17,065 nt of DNA, taken from contig JAEYFY010000161.1 in the NCBI GenBank assembly GCA_023454395.1, positions 1-17,065 of the forward strand, given 5' to 3'. The stretch's first letter is position 1, and every line of letters starts with the position of its first letter. Shown here one piece after another: positions 1 to 7,762 of this stretch. The translations under genes were made by a program, and so were the position numbers. This DNA is from Pseudomonadota bacterium (lineage in GTDB: Bacteria > Pseudomonadota > Gammaproteobacteria > Enterobacterales > Enterobacteriaceae). A model generated the notes under the pieces. It made no database searches. It saw only the letters and a program-made list of their open reading frames with translations, and was not told where the DNA came from.

Positions 1-23
1 CCGACTTGAGCGGGTTTATCCAT
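1..23 (-). CDS. Possible 5' end of an unidentified gene running off the left edge
   Basis: On the minus strand an ATG at 23-21 opens a frame reading M-D-K-P-A-Q-V before the window ends. A GGGG-containing ribosome-binding-like stretch lies about 10 bases upstream, at 34-37. Seven codons are too few to identify a product. A palindrome at 88-109 lies upstream and could serve as its operator. This may be chance, but the start context is good. Confidence 0.35.
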
Positions 24-87
24 ATCTGTAATGCCCCTAATTATTATTTATTTTCAACAACGATGTTATTTACTCACATTCACGAGG

Positions 88-109
88 AATGTTACACGAC
101 GGTAACATT
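88..109. promoter_or_regulatory. Operator-like palindrome AATGTTAC-N6-GTAACATT
   Basis: A perfect 8-bp inverted repeat with a 6-bp spacer sits 65 bp upstream of the possible minus-strand start at 23. The size and symmetry fit a dimeric repressor or activator site. The TGT-N-A-C-N6-G-T-N-ACA layout is loosely like a TyrR box, but the inner bases differ, so I do not assign a regulator. The rest of 110-566 is AT-rich intergenic DNA in which I see no gene. Confidence 0.4.
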
Positions 110-566
110 ATCTGTCGCATTTAGAGTAATGTTTGCAAATTTAAGAAGGTAATCAGCAAGTCGAGTAGACTAATATATTGATGGAATGACTTCTCAAAGG
201 TTGATCACACTGTAGGTAAGATTAATACCAGATTGAAAAAAATATTCATTAGTTTATTTTCAAATAAAGTCATTTAATTGATCTTTGGTATAAAAGATAA
301 CCAAGAAGATTATTGTTTGTTTAGATTTTAATCTTAATAAATTAAATAAAGATAAAGAGAAAAAGTAGAGCGAAAATATTTTTGATTATGTGACTGATTG
401 ATTCTAGAAAGAAATTTTTCATTATAATTAAAAATTAATCTTTTATAACAAACAGATGTTAATAAATATTTAATAAATATCTAAACGCTAGTGAATGTTA
501 CTTAATTAAATAAATATTCATTTAATATAAATAAATATTTAATTTTATGATGTGATTATAATCAAT

Positions 567-597
567 AAAAAAACGCCCTTATTAAAAGTGCGTTTTT
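567..597 (-). terminator. Rho-independent terminator of hpaC
   Basis: Stem AAAAACGC (569-576) pairs with GCGTTTTT (590-597), and an inner CTT/AAG extends it past one mismatch. Read on the minus strand it ends in a run of T. It starts 25 bp after the hpaC stop. Confidence 0.8.
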
Positions 598-621
598 ATC
601 TTGAGGTAAAATAGGTGAACT

Positions 622-1140
622 TTAAACGGAGATTAGTACTTGTTCATTTTTAACAGAATGGAAACGACGTTTGAAATAAATAAGCCCATCACCATCTTCA
701 CGTACTGAAATATTCTTAATTTCGGTCATATAAACAAAATGTGTACCCACTTGGCGTACATCATAAATATCACCTTCTAAGCAGGCGAGCGCATTTGCTA
801 ATACGGGTTGTTGTAATTGTCCGTGTTGCCATCCTGGCTGGGTAAAGCGCTCTGCCATTGCAAGCCCTGTCATTCCGGCGAAATGACATGCCATTTCTTC
901 TTGCTCATGATTCAATATATTGATGCTTAATTTTCCATTTTCTTGAAAAATAGCGTTCATTTGACTTTTACTGTTGATGCAGACCATCACGGTCGGCGGG
1001 TTATCAGTAACAGAACATACTGCTGTTGCTGTTAAGCCACAACATCCCGCATCGCCATTTGTTGCCACGATATTGACCGCGGCACCTAAGCTTGCCATCG
1101 CATCCCGAAAAAGTGGGTTAGCCTGTTTTTCCTCAGACAT
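622..1140 (-). CDS. hpaC: 4-hydroxyphenylacetate 3-monooxygenase, flavin reductase component
   Basis: HpaC is the small component of the two-component 4-hydroxyphenylacetate 3-hydroxylase. It uses NAD(P)H to reduce FAD, which HpaB uses to hydroxylate the ring in aromatic degradation. The 172-residue protein is of family length (flavin-reductase-like, FMN-binding split barrel) and matches E. coli HpaC as I recall it: FRDAMASLGAAVNI near the N-terminus, TATAVCSVTD, MVCIN, NHEQEEMA.HFAGMTG mid-protein and GLIYFKRRFH near the C-terminus. The start has AGGAG 7 bases upstream. It is divergent from hpaR and followed by its own terminator. HpaB is not adjacent, unlike the E. coli hpaBC pair, so its partner must be elsewhere or different. 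The palindrome at 1197-1212 is a plausible HpaR site controlling it. Confidence 0.93.
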   Translation of the reverse strand: MSEEKQANPLFRDAMASLGAAVNIVATNGDAGCCGLTATAVCSVTDNPPTVMVCINSKSQMNAIFQENGKLSINILNHEQEEMACHFAGMTGLAMAERFTQPGWQHGQLQQPVLANALACLEGDIYDVRQVGTHFVYMTEIKNISVREDGDGLIYFKRRFHSVKNEQVLISV

Positions 1141-1196
1141 TATTTACTCCTACTGCCAGACTTCTCGTCTGTGGGCGTCTTCACTTAAAATAATTA

Positions 1197-1212
1197 TTAG
1201 TTAGATAACTAA
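1197..1212. promoter_or_regulatory. MarR-type operator candidate TTAGTTA-GA-TAACTAA
   Basis: A perfect palindrome of 7-bp arms around a 2-bp centre lies 56 bp upstream of the hpaC start, inside the hpaC/hpaR divergent region. Its length and TTAG...CTAA ends are typical of MarR/SlyA-family operators, and hpaR encodes a MarR-family protein. Binding by HpaR is inference. Confidence 0.5.
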
Positions 1213-1231
1213 AAAATCACCTAACTACTCC

Positions 1232-1342
1232 GCTAACAAAGTTGTAATGCTATTGCCGGTTTCTTTGTTGCGTTGTTTTAAAGCCGTAACGCTACCGCGC
1301 ATGAACAAAGATAGCAATCTTTCTTTGTTACAACTTGTTAAC
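1232..1342. repeat. Long imperfect dyad in the hpaC-hpaR intergenic region
   Basis: GCTAACAAAGTTGTAA (1232-1247) faces TTACAACTTGTTAAC (1328-1342), with one gap and one mismatch. TGCTAT (1248-1253) faces ATAGCA (1311-1316). Two direct copies of TTTCTTTGTT (1260-1269 and 1320-1329) also lie inside. A shorter palindrome AGAATA-N4-TATTCT is at 1544-1559, about 90 bp before hpaR. No gene is seen in 1141-1650. The function of these elements is unknown; they may bind regulators or fold in a leader. Confidence 0.4.
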
Positions 1343-1650
1343 TTTATCTCAAAAAACAGTGAGACAACCTTATCGCTAAGCGCCATTATTCCTAATTTAG
1401 AGGTGGGATAATAGGCAAATTAGGCTACTTTTTTTGATTGGTAAAGAGATAACACAAATTGCCTAAAGGGAAGGAAATTGCAAAAATTGAGTCAACTTTA
1501 TTTATTTGTTAATATGAATAATTGTAACAATTAGTCTATTCTTAGAATATAGTTATTCTATCAACCATAAGTAGCGGTATTTTTTCACTGTCTATATTGC
1601 GTGATATTTTGTCATTTCACCTATAACACCATATAAAGAGCTTCTTGATT

Positions 1651-2088
1651 ATGCATGAATCATTAACTATCGCGCTGCTACAAGCACGGGAATCTGCGAT
1701 GGGTTTTTTTCGACCTGTTCTCAAAGAGCATAATCTGACAGAACAGCAATGGCGGATCATTCGTGTACTTGCGGATAAACGTTCTATTGATTTCCACGAA
1801 TTAGCGCAAAAATCGTGTATTCTTCGACCAAGTCTAACGGGTATTTTGATTAGAATGGAAAGAGACGAGCTAATTTGTCGTTTAAAACCAGTAAGTGACC
1901 AACGTAAACTTTTTGTTTCGCTTTCTGCTAATGGGCAAAGTTTATACGATAAGATCCAGCCCAAAATTGAAGAAGGCTATCAATTACTTGAGCAAAAGTT
2001 TTCGACTGAAAAACTACAAAAGTTATCTGGATTATTAAAAGAACTGATTGCGCTTAACGTAGATGATGTAGAACAATCAGAGAAATAA
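1651..2088 (+). CDS. hpaR: Homoprotocatechuate degradation repressor, MarR family
   Basis: HpaR represses the homoprotocatechuate (hpa meta-cleavage) genes and is released by aromatic pathway compounds. The 145-residue product has the MarR winged-helix layout: an N-terminal dimer helix (MHESLTIALLQARESAM), the NLTEQQWRIIRVL helix, recognition helix region LRPSLTGILIRMER around residues 55-70, and the D.RKLFVSLS wing. It matches E. coli HpaR closely. I chose ATG 1651 over an in-frame TTG at 1645 because it gives the family's MH-SLTIALLQ start and has AAAGAG (1635-1640) upstream. It is divergent from hpaC, whereas in E. coli hpaR borders hpaG. The palindromes upstream suggest autoregulation and control of hpaC. 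The bidirectional terminator at 2103-2132 follows. Confidence 0.93.
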   Translation: MHESLTIALLQARESAMGFFRPVLKEHNLTEQQWRIIRVLADKRSIDFHELAQKSCILRPSLTGILIRMERDELICRLKPVSDQRKLFVSLSANGQSLYDKIQPKIEEGYQLLEQKFSTEKLQKLSGLLKELIALNVDDVEQSEK

Positions 2089-2102
2089 GCTATGTGATAA
2101 GA

Positions 2103-2132
2103 AAAAAGGAGATGCCATGGCATCTCCTTTTT
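2103..2132. terminator. Bidirectional terminator between hpaR and the BCCT gene
   Basis: A perfect 30-bp palindrome centred at 2117/2118: AAAAAGGAGATGCC and its complement, flanked by A and T runs. It lies 14 bp after the hpaR stop and 21 bp after the convergent transporter gene, so it can stop transcription from both sides. Confidence 0.9.
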
Positions 2133-2153
2133 GTTGCTATTATGCAGATAAAA

Positions 2154-4157
2154 TTATTGCTTACCTAATACATGTAAGAAGTGAATGTGTTTTTCGTACT
2201 GATCAAGGATATCGTGAATGATTTGTTCTTTCGTCCAACCCATTACATCGTAATCTTGTCCACCTTCTTTTAAATGAATTTCAGCACGATAATATTTATG
2301 CTCTTCATCTCTTTCTTCATCACTGAGTCCAGCTAAAGCAAAGGCGGGTTGAGTATAAAAACGCAGGCGAACTTCATAGAAGAAATTCATGTCATCGCCT
2401 AAATCGACTTCAAAACCAATTCGATCATCTTCTTCATTATGGATAAAACATTGTGTCGCTTGCTTACTTAATTCGGCAGACACCATTTCCATTGAGGGTT
2501 GGATCACTTCATCCATAAAACGTTTTACATGAGAGCGTTTAGGAAAATAGGCAATATTTCTTAAACGACGTTGCCAAGGGATCGGATTGCGGCTTGCTGG
2601 TGGTGCAATTGTCGTTAGCTGTTGGCTATCACGTTTATATACATCCACTCGCAATGCTTTTATTAGTCCATAAATAGAAGCAAGCAATACCATTGAGAAG
2701 GGAAGAGCGCTTGCAATGGTTACTGTTTGTAGCGCGGTTAAACCACCGGCTAACAATAAAGTAATTGCAGAAATGCCCATTAAACTCGCCCAGAAAATAC
2801 GTTGCCATACTGGTGTTTCGCTATCACCGCCAGAAGCTAAAGTATCAACAACCATAGCGCCAGAGTCTGCCGAAGTCACAAAAAAGACAACCACCATCAA
2901 CATCGCAAAGAAAGATAAAACGGATGAGAATGGGAAATAATTTAAGAACTCAAATAGAGCCAATGACACATCTTGCTGCACGATATTGGCGAGAGTTTCG
3001 GCACCTTTATCTTTGATTAAATGAATAGCTGTGTTACCAAAAACAGTCATCCAAAGTAAGGTAAAACCAGCAGGAACAAATAGAACACCAATAACAAATT
3101 CACGAATAGTACGGCCTCGTGAAATACGGGCAATAAACATCCCTACAAATGGAGACCATGAAAGCCACCATCCCCAATAAAGCAGTGTCCATCCCCCTAA
3201 CCAATCACTCGATTTTGGCTCGTATGCGTAAAGATTAAAGGTTTTACTGACAATTTCGGATAGATATCCCCCTGTATTTTCAACAAATGATTTTAATATC
3301 AATACAGTTGGACCGAGAATAATGACTAATAAAAGAAGAATAACCGCCAATCCTAAGTTAAGTTCAGATAAAAAACGAATGCCTTTTTCTAAACCAGAAA
3401 CAACAGAAATGGTTGCTAGTGCGGTGATCACAACAATCAATATGACTTGAACAGAGGGGTCAATAGGTACATTAAAGAGGTGATTTAAACCCGCATTAAC
3501 TTGCAGAACACCAAAGCCGAGGGAGGTTGCGACACCAAATACGGTTCCCATAACAGCGAAAATATCAACAGCATGACCAATTGGGCCATGTATGCGATCA
3601 CCAATAATTGGATAAAGTGCAGAACGCAGTGTTAACGGTAAACCATGGCGATAAGAGAAGAAAGCTAAGATCAACGCGACAATAGCGTAAATTGCCCATG
3701 CATGTAATCCCCAGTGGAAAAAGGTTAAGCGCATGGCTTCTTTTGCGGCTTCTATGGTTTGAGCTTCACCTGTTGGAGGCATCAGATAATGCATAACAGG
3801 TTCAGCAACACCAAAGAACATTAAGCCAATCCCCATTCCTGCTGAAAAGAGCATGGCAAACCAAGCAAAATAACTAAAGTGAGGGCGAGCATGATCAGGC
3901 CCTAACTTGATTTGACCAAAGCGGGAAAGCCCCAAGTAAGTCACACTCAGCAAAACCAATGCAACGGCTAGAATGTAGAACCAGCTCGCATTTGTGAAGA
4001 GGTTTTCCTGAAGATGACCCAGTTTATCATTAGCCAACTCTGGAAATAACGCAGAGAAACCAACGACCAGTAAAATTAACAATGCTGATGTATAAAAAAC
4101 AGGAGGATGAATTTTCACCCTAACTTTTTGAGGGGTTATATCGTTTTGTTGACTCAT
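2154..4157 (-). CDS. BCCT-family betaine/choline transporter (BetT/BetU type)
   Basis: A secondary transporter of the betaine-choline-carnitine family, importing osmoprotectants across the inner membrane. The 667-residue protein has about 12 hydrophobic segments up to residue 500 and then a soluble C-terminal tail of about 165 residues, as in BetT/BetU rather than short BetP-like proteins. The aromatic box YWGWWLSWSPFVGMF spans about 327-341 and SRGRTIREF follows at 346-354. TSADSGA is at 428-434. The glycine-rich TM3 motif reads GMGIGL at 107-112. The residue equivalent to BetP Gly153 is Gly111, whereas E. coli BetT has Asp there (GIGIDL). This hints at a glycine betaine rather than choline substrate. 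AGG lies 6 bases before the ATG. An annotation as betT is possible; the substrate is inferred. Confidence 0.88.
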   Translation of the reverse strand: MSQQNDITPQKVRVKIHPPVFYTSALLILLVVGFSALFPELANDKLGHLQENLFTNASWFYILAVALVLLSVTYLGLSRFGQIKLGPDHARPHFSYFAWFAMLFSAGMGIGLMFFGVAEPVMHYLMPPTGEAQTIEAAKEAMRLTFFHWGLHAWAIYAIVALILAFFSYRHGLPLTLRSALYPIIGDRIHGPIGHAVDIFAVMGTVFGVATSLGFGVLQVNAGLNHLFNVPIDPSVQVILIVVITALATISVVSGLEKGIRFLSELNLGLAVILLLLVIILGPTVLILKSFVENTGGYLSEIVSKTFNLYAYEPKSSDWLGGWTLLYWGWWLSWSPFVGMFIARISRGRTIREFVIGVLFVPAGFTLLWMTVFGNTAIHLIKDKGAETLANIVQQDVSLALFEFLNYFPFSSVLSFFAMLMVVVFFVTSADSGAMVVDTLASGGDSETPVWQRIFWASLMGISAITLLLAGGLTALQTVTIASALPFSMVLLASIYGLIKALRVDVYKRDSQQLTTIAPPASRNPIPWQRRLRNIAYFPKRSHVKRFMDEVIQPSMEMVSAELSKQATQCFIHNEEDDRIGFEVDLGDDMNFFYEVRLRFYTQPAFALAGLSDEERDEEHKYYRAEIHLKEGGQDYDVMGWTKEQIIHDILDQYEKHIHFLHVLGKQ

Positions 4158-4462
4158 AGTTAACCTATTATTGTTATTTTCCTAGAAAGAAACTTTTCGC
4201 TACCCATTGTCTGATTGCTTATGTCATCAGAAAAGAAAAGTTCATAAGAAAATTTGAATAAAGCACCAAATTGGCAAGGTGTTTTATAAAAGCACGGAAG
4301 TAAATTATTTTTTCCGCAAGATGAAGAAAACTGCAATTAAATCAATTTATTAATAAACTTATATCTTGGATGCTTTCGCTCTTTAATAGGTTTCTCCTGT
4401 TGAAAAAAGGAGAACATGGTTACATTTTTTGCTTAATCGATCAACCCTTGTCTTTTTTAGTG

Positions 4463-4492
4463 TAAAAAAAAGCCAGTAAAAAATTTACTGGC
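4463..4492 (-). terminator. Rho-independent terminator of the lipoprotein gene
   Basis: Stem GCCAGTAAA (4472-4480) and TTTACTGGC (4484-4492) with a 3-base loop. On the minus strand a run of nine T follows (A run 4463-4471). It ends the lipoprotein transcript and separates it from the transporter gene. The remaining gap 4158-4462 is AT-rich leader DNA of the transporter gene; I could not assign a promoter in it. Confidence 0.92.
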
Positions 4493-4522
4493 CCTCAATT
4501 CATCAAAAAAACTGAAATCGGA

Positions 4523-5125
4523 TTATTTGTTTTCAGCTTTTAAATCATCAATTTTTTGTTTGGCTTGATCAGTTAATTGGTCAGCTTTATCAAGCGCTTT
4601 GTTTTCAGTTTCTTGGGCTTGCTGTTTTACATCATCACTTGTTTTTGCAGCATCACCTTTTAATTGATCAACTTTGTTATCTGTCTCTTGCTTTAAGTTA
4701 TCAATGGTTTTATTTGCATCTTGTTTTAATTCAGCCGCTTTCTCAGCTAATTTATCACTTTCGGCATCTAGGCTTTGTTTGATTTCATCAGCCTTAGCGG
4801 ATGCAGCTTGTTTTAACTCATCTGTTTTTTCATCAGCTTGCGCTTTTAACTCAGCCGTTTTTTGTTCCGCTTTATCTTTTAGCTCTTGAGCTTGTTGTGT
4901 TAATTCATCTGCTTTTGCTGATGCATTTTCTTTCAAGTCTGCGGCTTTATCTTTGGCTTGTTCAGTTAACTCATTAGCTTTATCTTGCGCTGTTTCAGTA
5001 ACTTGAGTTGCGGTTTCCTTTGCCTTATCAATGCTCTCATCGACTTTCTTAGATGAATCATCACAACCTGCTGTAATGGTAACAAGACCCGCTAGAACCA
5101 ATGAAGTAAGTAGTTTTTTATTCAT
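4523..5125 (-). CDS. Lys/Ala/Glu-rich helical-repeat lipoprotein (LEA-like), function unknown
   Basis: A 200-residue predicted lipoprotein. Residues 1-20 are a signal peptide (MNKKLLTSLVLAGLVTITAG) ending at a lipobox with Cys21. Asp at +2 (CDDSS) would favour inner-membrane retention under the Lol +2 rule. The mature part is one long charged amphipathic helix of Ala, Lys, Asp, Glu, Gln with recurring blocks such as AKDKAADLKE, ASAKADELTQ and AELKAQADEKTDELK. It has no aromatic residues and no Cys besides the lipidated one. Period-11 composition resembles LEA group 3 or apolipoprotein-like proteins, and a coiled coil is the alternative. The start was chosen because GGAG at 5132-5135 lies 6 bases before this ATG; an upstream in-frame TTG at 5137 overlaps that ribosome site. 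It sits next to an osmoprotectant transporter, so an osmotic or envelope stress role is a guess. Confidence 0.82.
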   Translation of the reverse strand: MNKKLLTSLVLAGLVTITAGCDDSSKKVDESIDKAKETATQVTETAQDKANELTEQAKDKAADLKENASAKADELTQQAQELKDKAEQKTAELKAQADEKTDELKQAASAKADEIKQSLDAESDKLAEKAAELKQDANKTIDNLKQETDNKVDQLKGDAAKTSDDVKQQAQETENKALDKADQLTDQAKQKIDDLKAENK

Positions 5126-5351
5126 TTTTTTCTCCAAAATGTGTGTTCAAAAACAATTCAGTGATATCCCGCGTAAGAACTAGAAAAGGCGAGAAGCTAT
5201 TATGTTGATTGAAAAGATTACGACAAAACTATCTGAATAAGTATAGTTCGAGTCCTAAAATCAACAAACCTAAGTATATTAAGAGTTTTTTCTTAGTCAA
5301 ATTCGATGAAAAATAAAGCAAAAACAATGTGGATTTTTATCTGGATGAGAT

Positions 5352-5377
5352 TTTCTGCTTTATAATAAGTGCAGAAA
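5352..5377 (+). promoter_or_regulatory. Candidate promoter -10 enclosed in an inverted repeat
   Basis: TTTCTGC (5352-5358) and GCAGAAA (5371-5377) flank TATAAT at 5361-5366, a perfect -10 hexamer located 34 bp before the next start codon. No good -35 is visible, which suggests activator dependence or a weak promoter. The inverted repeat could be an operator. Confidence 0.5.
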
Positions 5378-5399
5378 TTATTGGAAATGTGAGGGGCAA

Positions 5400-6062
5400 A
5401 TGGAATATTACTTTCTGGTTGTTATCAAATTTATTATTGGTTTTACTATCATATTAGCGCATATGAATTTATCGGGTAAAACACAACTCTCTCAATTAAC
5501 ACCTATTGATTTTATTGGAAATTTTGTGCTCGGTGGCATTATGGGTGGGGTAATTTATACCGATGCGATCCCTCTTTATCAATATATTATTGTCTTCTTA
5601 ATAGGTGTTTGTTTTATCTCTTTGCTTAATTATATCAGTAAGCGCTTCAACTTCTTCCGTGCAGTGACCATTGGTAATCCTATTCCTATTATAAAGAAGG
5701 GCGAGTTTATAATGGAAAACATCATGGAGAAAAAGAACAAAATAGACATTTTAAACATCACGTCTCGTCTTCATGCTCAGGGTATTCATTCGTTTCAAGA
5801 GGTCAATTACGCACAAATTGAACCGGATGGACAAATCACTGTGGTATGTGATGGCGCAAAAATGCCTTCGATTATTGTTATGAAAGACGGCGTTATTCGA
5901 ACATCAGAGTTAGCACAAATAGAAAAAGATGAAACGTGGCTACAAGATGAGATGAAAAATCAGCATATTGATAAACCAGAAGATATTTTCTTGGCCGAAT
6001 TTTGGGATGGAAAAGTCAATTTTATTTTGCAAGATGGAAAGATAAAACGAACTACGTTATAG
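5400..6062 (+). CDS. DUF421 / YetF-YcaP family membrane protein
   Basis: A 220-residue inner-membrane protein of the DUF421 (YetF/YcaP) family; its biochemical role is not established. Three hydrophobic segments occupy about 3-21, 38-55 and 58-80. The family signature SGKTQLSQLTPIDFI lies at 25-39, between segments 1 and 2. The soluble C-terminal domain from about 85 on carries the family's pattern of a small alpha/beta fold with VCDGAKMPSIIVMKDGVI and the closing FWDGKVNFILQDGKI. The length is near that of E. coli YcaP. Ribosome site GAGGGG (5390-5395) supports ATG 5400. It is divergent from the lipoprotein gene across 274 bp and converges on rbn. Confidence 0.85.
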   Translation: MEYYFLVVIKFIIGFTIILAHMNLSGKTQLSQLTPIDFIGNFVLGGIMGGVIYTDAIPLYQYIIVFLIGVCFISLLNYISKRFNFFRAVTIGNPIPIIKKGEFIMENIMEKKNKIDILNITSRLHAQGIHSFQEVNYAQIEPDGQITVVCDGAKMPSIIVMKDGVIRTSELAQIEKDETWLQDEMKNQHIDKPEDIFLAEFWDGKVNFILQDGKIKRTTL

Positions 6063-6106
6063 ATAAATCGCTAAAATATACGTCGATGAATAGCATCTGA
6101 TTTATT

Positions 6107-6132
6107 ACAGTGGCGACATATATCGCCACTGT
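6107..6132. terminator. Strong hairpin between convergent genes
   Basis: Ten-bp GC-containing stem ACAGTGGCGA (6107-6116) / TCGCCACTGT (6123-6132) with loop CATATA. It lies 45 bp after the DUF421 stop and 18 bp after the rbn stop on the other strand. T runs are weak on both sides, so it may act as a 3' stabilising hairpin as well as a terminator. Confidence 0.65.
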
Positions 6133-6150
6133 GATTTGGCAAAAGCACAA

Positions 6151-7068
6151 TTACAACTTAAATACCTCAAAATCAGAGGCCATTTCAGTATGGCTAAAGA
6201 TCTGTTGGCTTTCATTGAGTAATTCAGCACACTCTTGTGGTGAATAACGACTACTAATATGCGTGATAATCAGTCTTTTGATATTCGCGTCTTTGGCTAA
6301 CTGTGCCGCTTGTACTGTTGTTGAGTGTCCTCGGCTATTTGCTTGCTCTGCCATTTCATGTTTAAACGTCGCTTCATGAACAATAACATCTGCGTTATTA
6401 GCCAGCTTTAATGCATTAGGCGTAGGTTGAGTATCCCCAAAAATCGCAATACAACGACCTTTTATTTCTTCACCAATATAGTCTTTACCATTAACAGTTC
6501 GCCCATCTGGTAATGTTATGGTTTTGCCTTGCTTTAACTCTTGTAACCAAGGGCCAGCAGGAATATTTTCCGCTTTCAGTTTTTCTGCATCTAATTTACC
6601 CAGTTTGTTTTCTTCTTCTAAGCGGTAACCAAAACAAGGCACGGGATGAGACAATGCCTCGCAACTGACTTTTATACCTTCTTCTTCAAACAAAAAGCCG
6701 GCTTTGTCAATTTCAACAATATTAATAGGGTAAGTTAAATAGGATTGGCTTAATGTTAGTGCCGTTTCTATAAAGGCTTTTATACCTGTAGGACCATATA
6801 CCGTTAAAAGTGTTTCCGTTCCACCCATTGAGCGGCTACAAAGTAATCCTGGTAAACCAAAAATATGATCACCATGTAAGTGGGTAATAAAAATTTTATT
6901 TAAACGCGGCAGTTTCACGCGGGTATGCAATATTTGATGTTGTGTCGCTTCGCCACAATCAAACATCCACATACTTTTTTGTTTATTTTGTAAATCGAGC
7001 ACCATACTTGTGACATTGCGATCTTTAGAAGGAACGCCAGCATTTGTGCCTAAAAAAGTCAGCTCCAT
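6151..7068 (-). CDS. rbn: Ribonuclease BN / RNase Z (tRNA 3' processing)
   Basis: A zinc-dependent metallo-beta-lactamase-fold nuclease that matures tRNA 3' ends. The 305-residue product is of the short RNase Z type and matches E. coli RNase BN (ElaC). It begins MELTFLGTNAGVPSKDRNVT, has FDCGEATQHQ at about 36-45 and the metal motif HLHGDH at 63-68. GLPGLLCSRSMGG follows, and the protein continues with the NGKDYIGEE region, IFGDTQPT, VHEATF, the SRGHST motif and ITHISSRY near the C-terminus. I chose ATG 7068 because it gives the family's MEL start. An in-frame GTG at 7098 would overlap its own AGGAG. GGAG lies 13 bases before 7068, somewhat far. It appears monocistronic, with a hairpin after the stop. 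Confidence 0.93.
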   Translation of the reverse strand: MELTFLGTNAGVPSKDRNVTSMVLDLQNKQKSMWMFDCGEATQHQILHTRVKLPRLNKIFITHLHGDHIFGLPGLLCSRSMGGTETLLTVYGPTGIKAFIETALTLSQSYLTYPINIVEIDKAGFLFEEEGIKVSCEALSHPVPCFGYRLEEENKLGKLDAEKLKAENIPAGPWLQELKQGKTITLPDGRTVNGKDYIGEEIKGRCIAIFGDTQPTPNALKLANNADVIVHEATFKHEMAEQANSRGHSTTVQAAQLAKDANIKRLIITHISSRYSPQECAELLNESQQIFSHTEMASDFEVFKL

Positions 7069-7762
7069 AATAAAATATTTTCTCCATGTTGAATTCACTC
7101 CTAACTTAACGTAAGAACTTTAAGCTATTGTGCCATGTATTACCGCTGTTACAATTTTCTTTTCGTGAGTTAACAAACTGTAACAATTTGTTTTTTGACG
7201 TAGAGCGTAATCACGTTAATTGAGAGTGCTTAATTTTGCTATTTAGCGAGTTAAGATTGAAAAAAATAACCCTTATAGTCAACTTAATATGAGTATCTTA
7301 TTTAGATAATCATGTTGAGATTTAGATATACATTAATGTAAATGAAAACAATGTATATTATTTAGGCATTAACACTATTCTTTATTCAGCGTGTAAAATA
7401 TCGCCTATATACAAAGAAAATGATTAAGGGTTATCCTAAATGTTGCTTTATTTTTCAAAAATATCTTTTATTCTTATTGTAAAAATTAATATTAATTAGA
7501 TTTAAGATCTTTTTTCTATCGTTATTGTTGTTTTTTTGTATAAATATAAAATTAATCTTTTTTACATTATGAAACAAAATTGCTTTTATTTTATACTTTA
7601 AAATATGCAAGTATATCTGATATAAATGTGGTTTTTTGCATGGATAAAAATAATACATTTGGAGTATATTTACTTATATATTAAGTAGGGATGGAAGAAT
7701 GTATGAGTAATTTATTAATAAATATAGCAAATTAATGATTTAATCTTGTTTGTATTCAATAT

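Noticed and set aside
974..1204. Plus-strand open frame over hpaC
   Set aside because: Antisense shadow of hpaC with no family features.
1617..1964. Minus-strand open frame over hpaR
   Set aside because: Antisense shadow of hpaR; composition is not protein-like.
2716..2940. Plus-strand open frame in the transporter gene
   Set aside because: Shadow of the BCCT coding sequence.
4674..4889. Plus-strand Ser/Cys/Phe-rich frame
   Set aside because: Antisense of the Lys/Ala/Glu-repeat lipoprotein; its composition is the mirror of that repeat.
7266..7434. Ten-bp inverted repeat ATAACCCTTA / TAAGGGTTAT considered as a second invertible element
   Set aside because: A 10-bp match over 1.3 kb of AT-rich DNA is expected about once by chance, and it shares nothing with the mrp region.
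7455..7658. 67-codon minus-strand frame in the noncoding gap
   Set aside because: Almost only Lys, Asn, Ile, Tyr and Phe, as expected from random AT-rich DNA; no ribosome site found.
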